Shown: in pieces, positions 6,011-7,240 of the stretch
Layout: every line of letters begins with the position of its first letter
Numbering within the stretch: the first letter of the stretch is position 1
Assembly: GCA_023386855.1 (NCBI GenBank)
Contig: JAEWIW010000122.1
Span: 1 to 7,240 of the forward strand
Length of the DNA: 7,240 bases
Source: Bacteroidota bacterium
GTDB taxonomy: Bacteria; Bacteroidota; Bacteroidia; Chitinophagales; Chitinophagaceae
Direction: 5' to 3'
Program-made: the position numbers and the translations under genes
Notes under the pieces: generated by a model
Told to the model about the DNA's origin: nothing
The model's database searches: none
Seen by the model: the letters and a program-made list of their open reading frames with translations, nothing else

Positions 6011-6039
6011 AATATTTAGTACGAAAATACTAAAATATT
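6011..6039. promoter_or_regulatory. AT-rich dyad immediately upstream of the radical SAM gene, candidate operator/promoter
   Basis: Arms TTTAGTA (6015-6021) and TACTAAA (6028-6034) are perfect around a 6-nt centre CGAAAA. Allowing a single bulged base, the pairing extends to AATATTTAGTA (11 nt) against TACTAAAATATT (12 nt). It starts 5 nt before the ATG at 6006. On the - strand its centre contains TATTTTCG (6022-6029), one mismatch from the TAnnTTTG -7 box, at 15 nt from the ATG, close to the spacing seen for the gene at 2970. A repressor bound here would therefore sit on the promoter. No regulator is seen nearby, and the promoter call itself is weak. Confidence 0.4.
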
Positions 6040-6187
6040 TAGGATGGTAATTAAGTATTTTATTTATTTGCATAAAGAAGATGAAAAGGATCCCTATTGA
6101 CAAAAAAATACCATAATTTAAATGTACCAGGAAACCGGCCTTGATTGGATGAGTACGACCCTATTCATCAACCTTAACCCTTAGTCC

Positions 6188-6604
6188 ATGTCAAAGACCA
6201 TTAAACCCACTGCTGAAATGCAGGTTAAGCATTATTTGCAGGAACTGGATCACCCGCTAATTAAAGTTGTCAGGGAATTAAGAAATATAATTTTATCTGT
6301 CGATACTTCTATTGCCGAACAGATAAAATGGAACTCCCTTGCTTTTTATTATACCGGTGAAATGAAAGCCTTTGATGCAAAAGAATACCGGCGCGACCTC
6401 CTTGTGTTGAACCTTCATAGGCCAAATGAAATTTTACTGGTGTTTCCAACGGGGGCAAGTATTCCCAATCGTTCAGGATTACTTGATGGAAAATTCAAGG
6501 ATTCCAGGAAAACAGTAGCCTTCAATTCAATGGAGGAAGTGAAGGCTAAAGAGAAAGATCTTATTGAAGTGATCCGCGACTGGCTTGCGCAGGTTGAAAA
6601 ATAA
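6188..6604 (+). CDS. DUF1801 (YdhG-like) domain protein
   Basis: A complete 138-residue protein matching the DUF1801 family, small cytoplasmic domains of unsettled function found widely in Bacteroidota and Firmicutes. Diagnostic parts are the N-terminal helical stretch VKHYLQELDHPL..VVRELRNIIL (13-36), the family hallmark EQIKWNSLAFYY (44-55), and the C-terminal helix of the same domain ending DLIEVIRDWLAQVEK. The domain fills the protein, with no signal peptide or membrane segment. The ATG at 6188 follows CCTTAGTCC with no Shine-Dalgarno. It is divergent from the radical SAM gene across 181 nt, which contain the dyad described separately and a TTGACA-like hexamer (6097-6102) without a matching -10 at normal spacing. 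It converges with the next gene with only 2 nt between stops. Some DUF1801 proteins are discussed as iron- or stress-related, but nothing here decides that. Confidence 0.85.
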   Translation: MSKTIKPTAEMQVKHYLQELDHPLIKVVRELRNIILSVDTSIAEQIKWNSLAFYYTGEMKAFDAKEYRRDLLVLNLHRPNEILLVFPTGASIPNRSGLLDGKFKDSRKTVAFNSMEEVKAKEKDLIEVIRDWLAQVEK

Positions 6605-6606
6605 TT

Positions 6607-6990
6607 TTAACCGCCTGTAGTATCCTGTGGATGTACCGGAACTGCATTAAGAAGGAGATCTTTCAGCGAAATTGAAGACCAATCATTATTTTCTTCCACT
6701 GATGGACAGGAATGATCTTTTATTCTTGAAATGATTTCCCATGCGTCTTTTAAAAGCTCTCCCGAATCCAGTTTACCATGGTAATCGGCAGTACCGATCT
6801 CGGTATCCGCGACTATGCAACCATCAAGGTCACGCACTTCTCCTCGGAAATATTTTCCACAAATATCGCCATGGAAATTAAACAGGCAATGCCCAAGCAC
6901 TACTCCAATCACTTTGAAATCCGGATCAACAATACAGTTCTTGAGGTAATATCCTTCAATCTTTCCCTGTTGATCCTTGAGTAATTCCAT
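6607..6990 (-). CDS. hypothetical protein with short internal repeats, 127 aa
   Basis: I do not recognise the family. The frame extends to an ATG at 7032, but that would overlap the upstream gene's coding end by 32 nt. The ATG at 6990 (MELLKDQQGK...) leaves a 10-nt gap after that gene's stop and is preferred. Residues about 11-65 contain roughly three imperfect 16-residue units of the type x-G-x-x-hydrophobic...D/N-x-D/H-G-x-I (IEGYYLKNCIVDPDFKV, IGVVLGHCLFNFHGDI, CGKYFRGEVRDLDGCI), which suggests a small stacked beta-hairpin fold. The tail (75-127) is helical then disordered, ending PVHPQDTTGG. Five cysteines are present (19, 35, 44, 58, 95), without a CxxC pair. No signal peptide or membrane segment is seen. 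It is probably co-transcribed with the DJ-1/PfpI-like gene upstream and converges with the DUF1801 gene. Confidence 0.65.
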   Translation of the reverse strand: MELLKDQQGKIEGYYLKNCIVDPDFKVIGVVLGHCLFNFHGDICGKYFRGEVRDLDGCIVADTEIGTADYHGKLDSGELLKDAWEIISRIKDHSCPSVEENNDWSSISLKDLLLNAVPVHPQDTTGG

Positions 6991-7000
6991 ATGGATAAGT

Positions 7001-7240
7001 TTATTTGGATGGATTTTGCTGCAGCAAGTCAAGTAATTTCTTGGCCGTTTCTTCAGAGGATGCGGGGTTTTGCCCGGTTACCAGCAATCCATCCTGCACC
7101 ACGTGTTCACCCCATTCTTTTGTCTTGCTATATTGACCTCCTTCTTTCTTCAGTTCGTCTTCGAGCAGGAAGGGAACAACATCAGTAAGCTGAACCGCTT
7201 CTTCCTCCTCATTGGTAAAGCCGGTTACTTTTTTTCCTTT
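7001..7240 (-). CDS. DJ-1/PfpI family (type 1 glutamine amidotransferase-like) protein, C-terminal part, partial
   Basis: An open frame enters from the right edge and ends at TAA (7001-7003), giving the last 79 residues. It starts KGKKVTGFTNEEEEA, continues VQLTDVVPFLLEDELKKEGGQYS and ends with HVVQDGLLVTGQNPASSEETA and a final helix KKLLDLLQQNPSK. The K-V-T-G-F-T-N-x-E-E, D-x-x-P-F-L-L-E-D and L-V-T-G-Q-N-P-A-S motifs are characteristic of the Hsp31-like branch of the DJ-1/ThiJ/PfpI superfamily, whose members act as glyoxalase III-type enzymes, deglycases or chaperones. The nucleophile elbow with the catalytic Cys, and its His partner, lie upstream, outside the window, so activity cannot be judged. 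It is the upstream member of a likely two-gene unit with the 6607-6990 gene. Confidence 0.85.
   Translation of the reverse strand, partial: KGKKVTGFTNEEEEAVQLTDVVPFLLEDELKKEGGQYSKTKEWGEHVVQDGLLVTGQNPASSEETAKKLLDLLQQNPSK

Noticed and set aside
6097..6102. TTGACA hexamer as a sigma-70 -35 element for the DUF1801 gene
   Set aside because: No -10 hexamer at 16-18 nt, and Bacteroidota primary promoters use TTTG/TAnnTTTG, not TTGACA/TATAAT.
6991..7032. Fourteen extra N-terminal residues on the 6607-6990 protein (ATG at 7032)
   Set aside because: This start would overlap the coding end of the DJ-1/PfpI-like gene by 32 nt, while the ATG at 6990 gives a normal 10-nt gap.

Overview
The window looks like a chromosomal segment from a member of the Bacteroidota, most likely Chitinophagaceae or a close relative. 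That placement is an inference from four things: the gene content, a secreted protein whose signal peptide ends in L-A-Q, a promoter box matching the Bacteroidota TAnnTTTG consensus, and the general lack of Shine-Dalgarno sequences before start codons. No tRNA, rRNA, CRISPR array, transposase or phage gene is visible.

Left part (1-2624, + strand): the end of an L-rhamnose catabolic operon. It holds the last 16 codons of a short-chain dehydrogenase-type protein (probably the end of a rhamnulose-1-phosphate aldolase/lactaldehyde dehydrogenase fusion), a complete L-rhamnose isomerase (RhaI type) and a complete FGGY-family rhamnulokinase. The three are packed 11-21 nt apart. The enzymes would act in the order isomerase, kinase, aldolase/dehydrogenase, taking L-rhamnose to dihydroxyacetone phosphate and lactate.

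Middle (2625-3979, - strand): a small unrecognised protein with a near-leaderless promoter; a 262-nt spacer with a 14-bp palindrome and two blocks of 7-bp tandem repeats; and a secreted protein of unknown function with a CxxC motif.

Right-middle (3980-6006, - strand): the most interesting part, a translationally coupled pair. The first gene encodes a radical SAM protein of the 'putative DNA modification/repair' family with a C-terminal helix-hairpin-helix. The second encodes its usual partner, a DUF4130 protein, here free-standing and not fused to a UdgX-type uracil-DNA glycosylase. A near-perfect AT-rich dyad sits just upstream of the radical SAM start codon. Twelve bases of it recur in the spacer near 3130.

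Right end (6007-7240): a divergent DUF1801 gene (+), which converges with a two-gene - strand unit. That unit is an unrecognised repeat-containing protein and, upstream of it, the C-terminal third or so of a DJ-1/PfpI (type 1 glutamine amidotransferase-like) protein that runs off the window.
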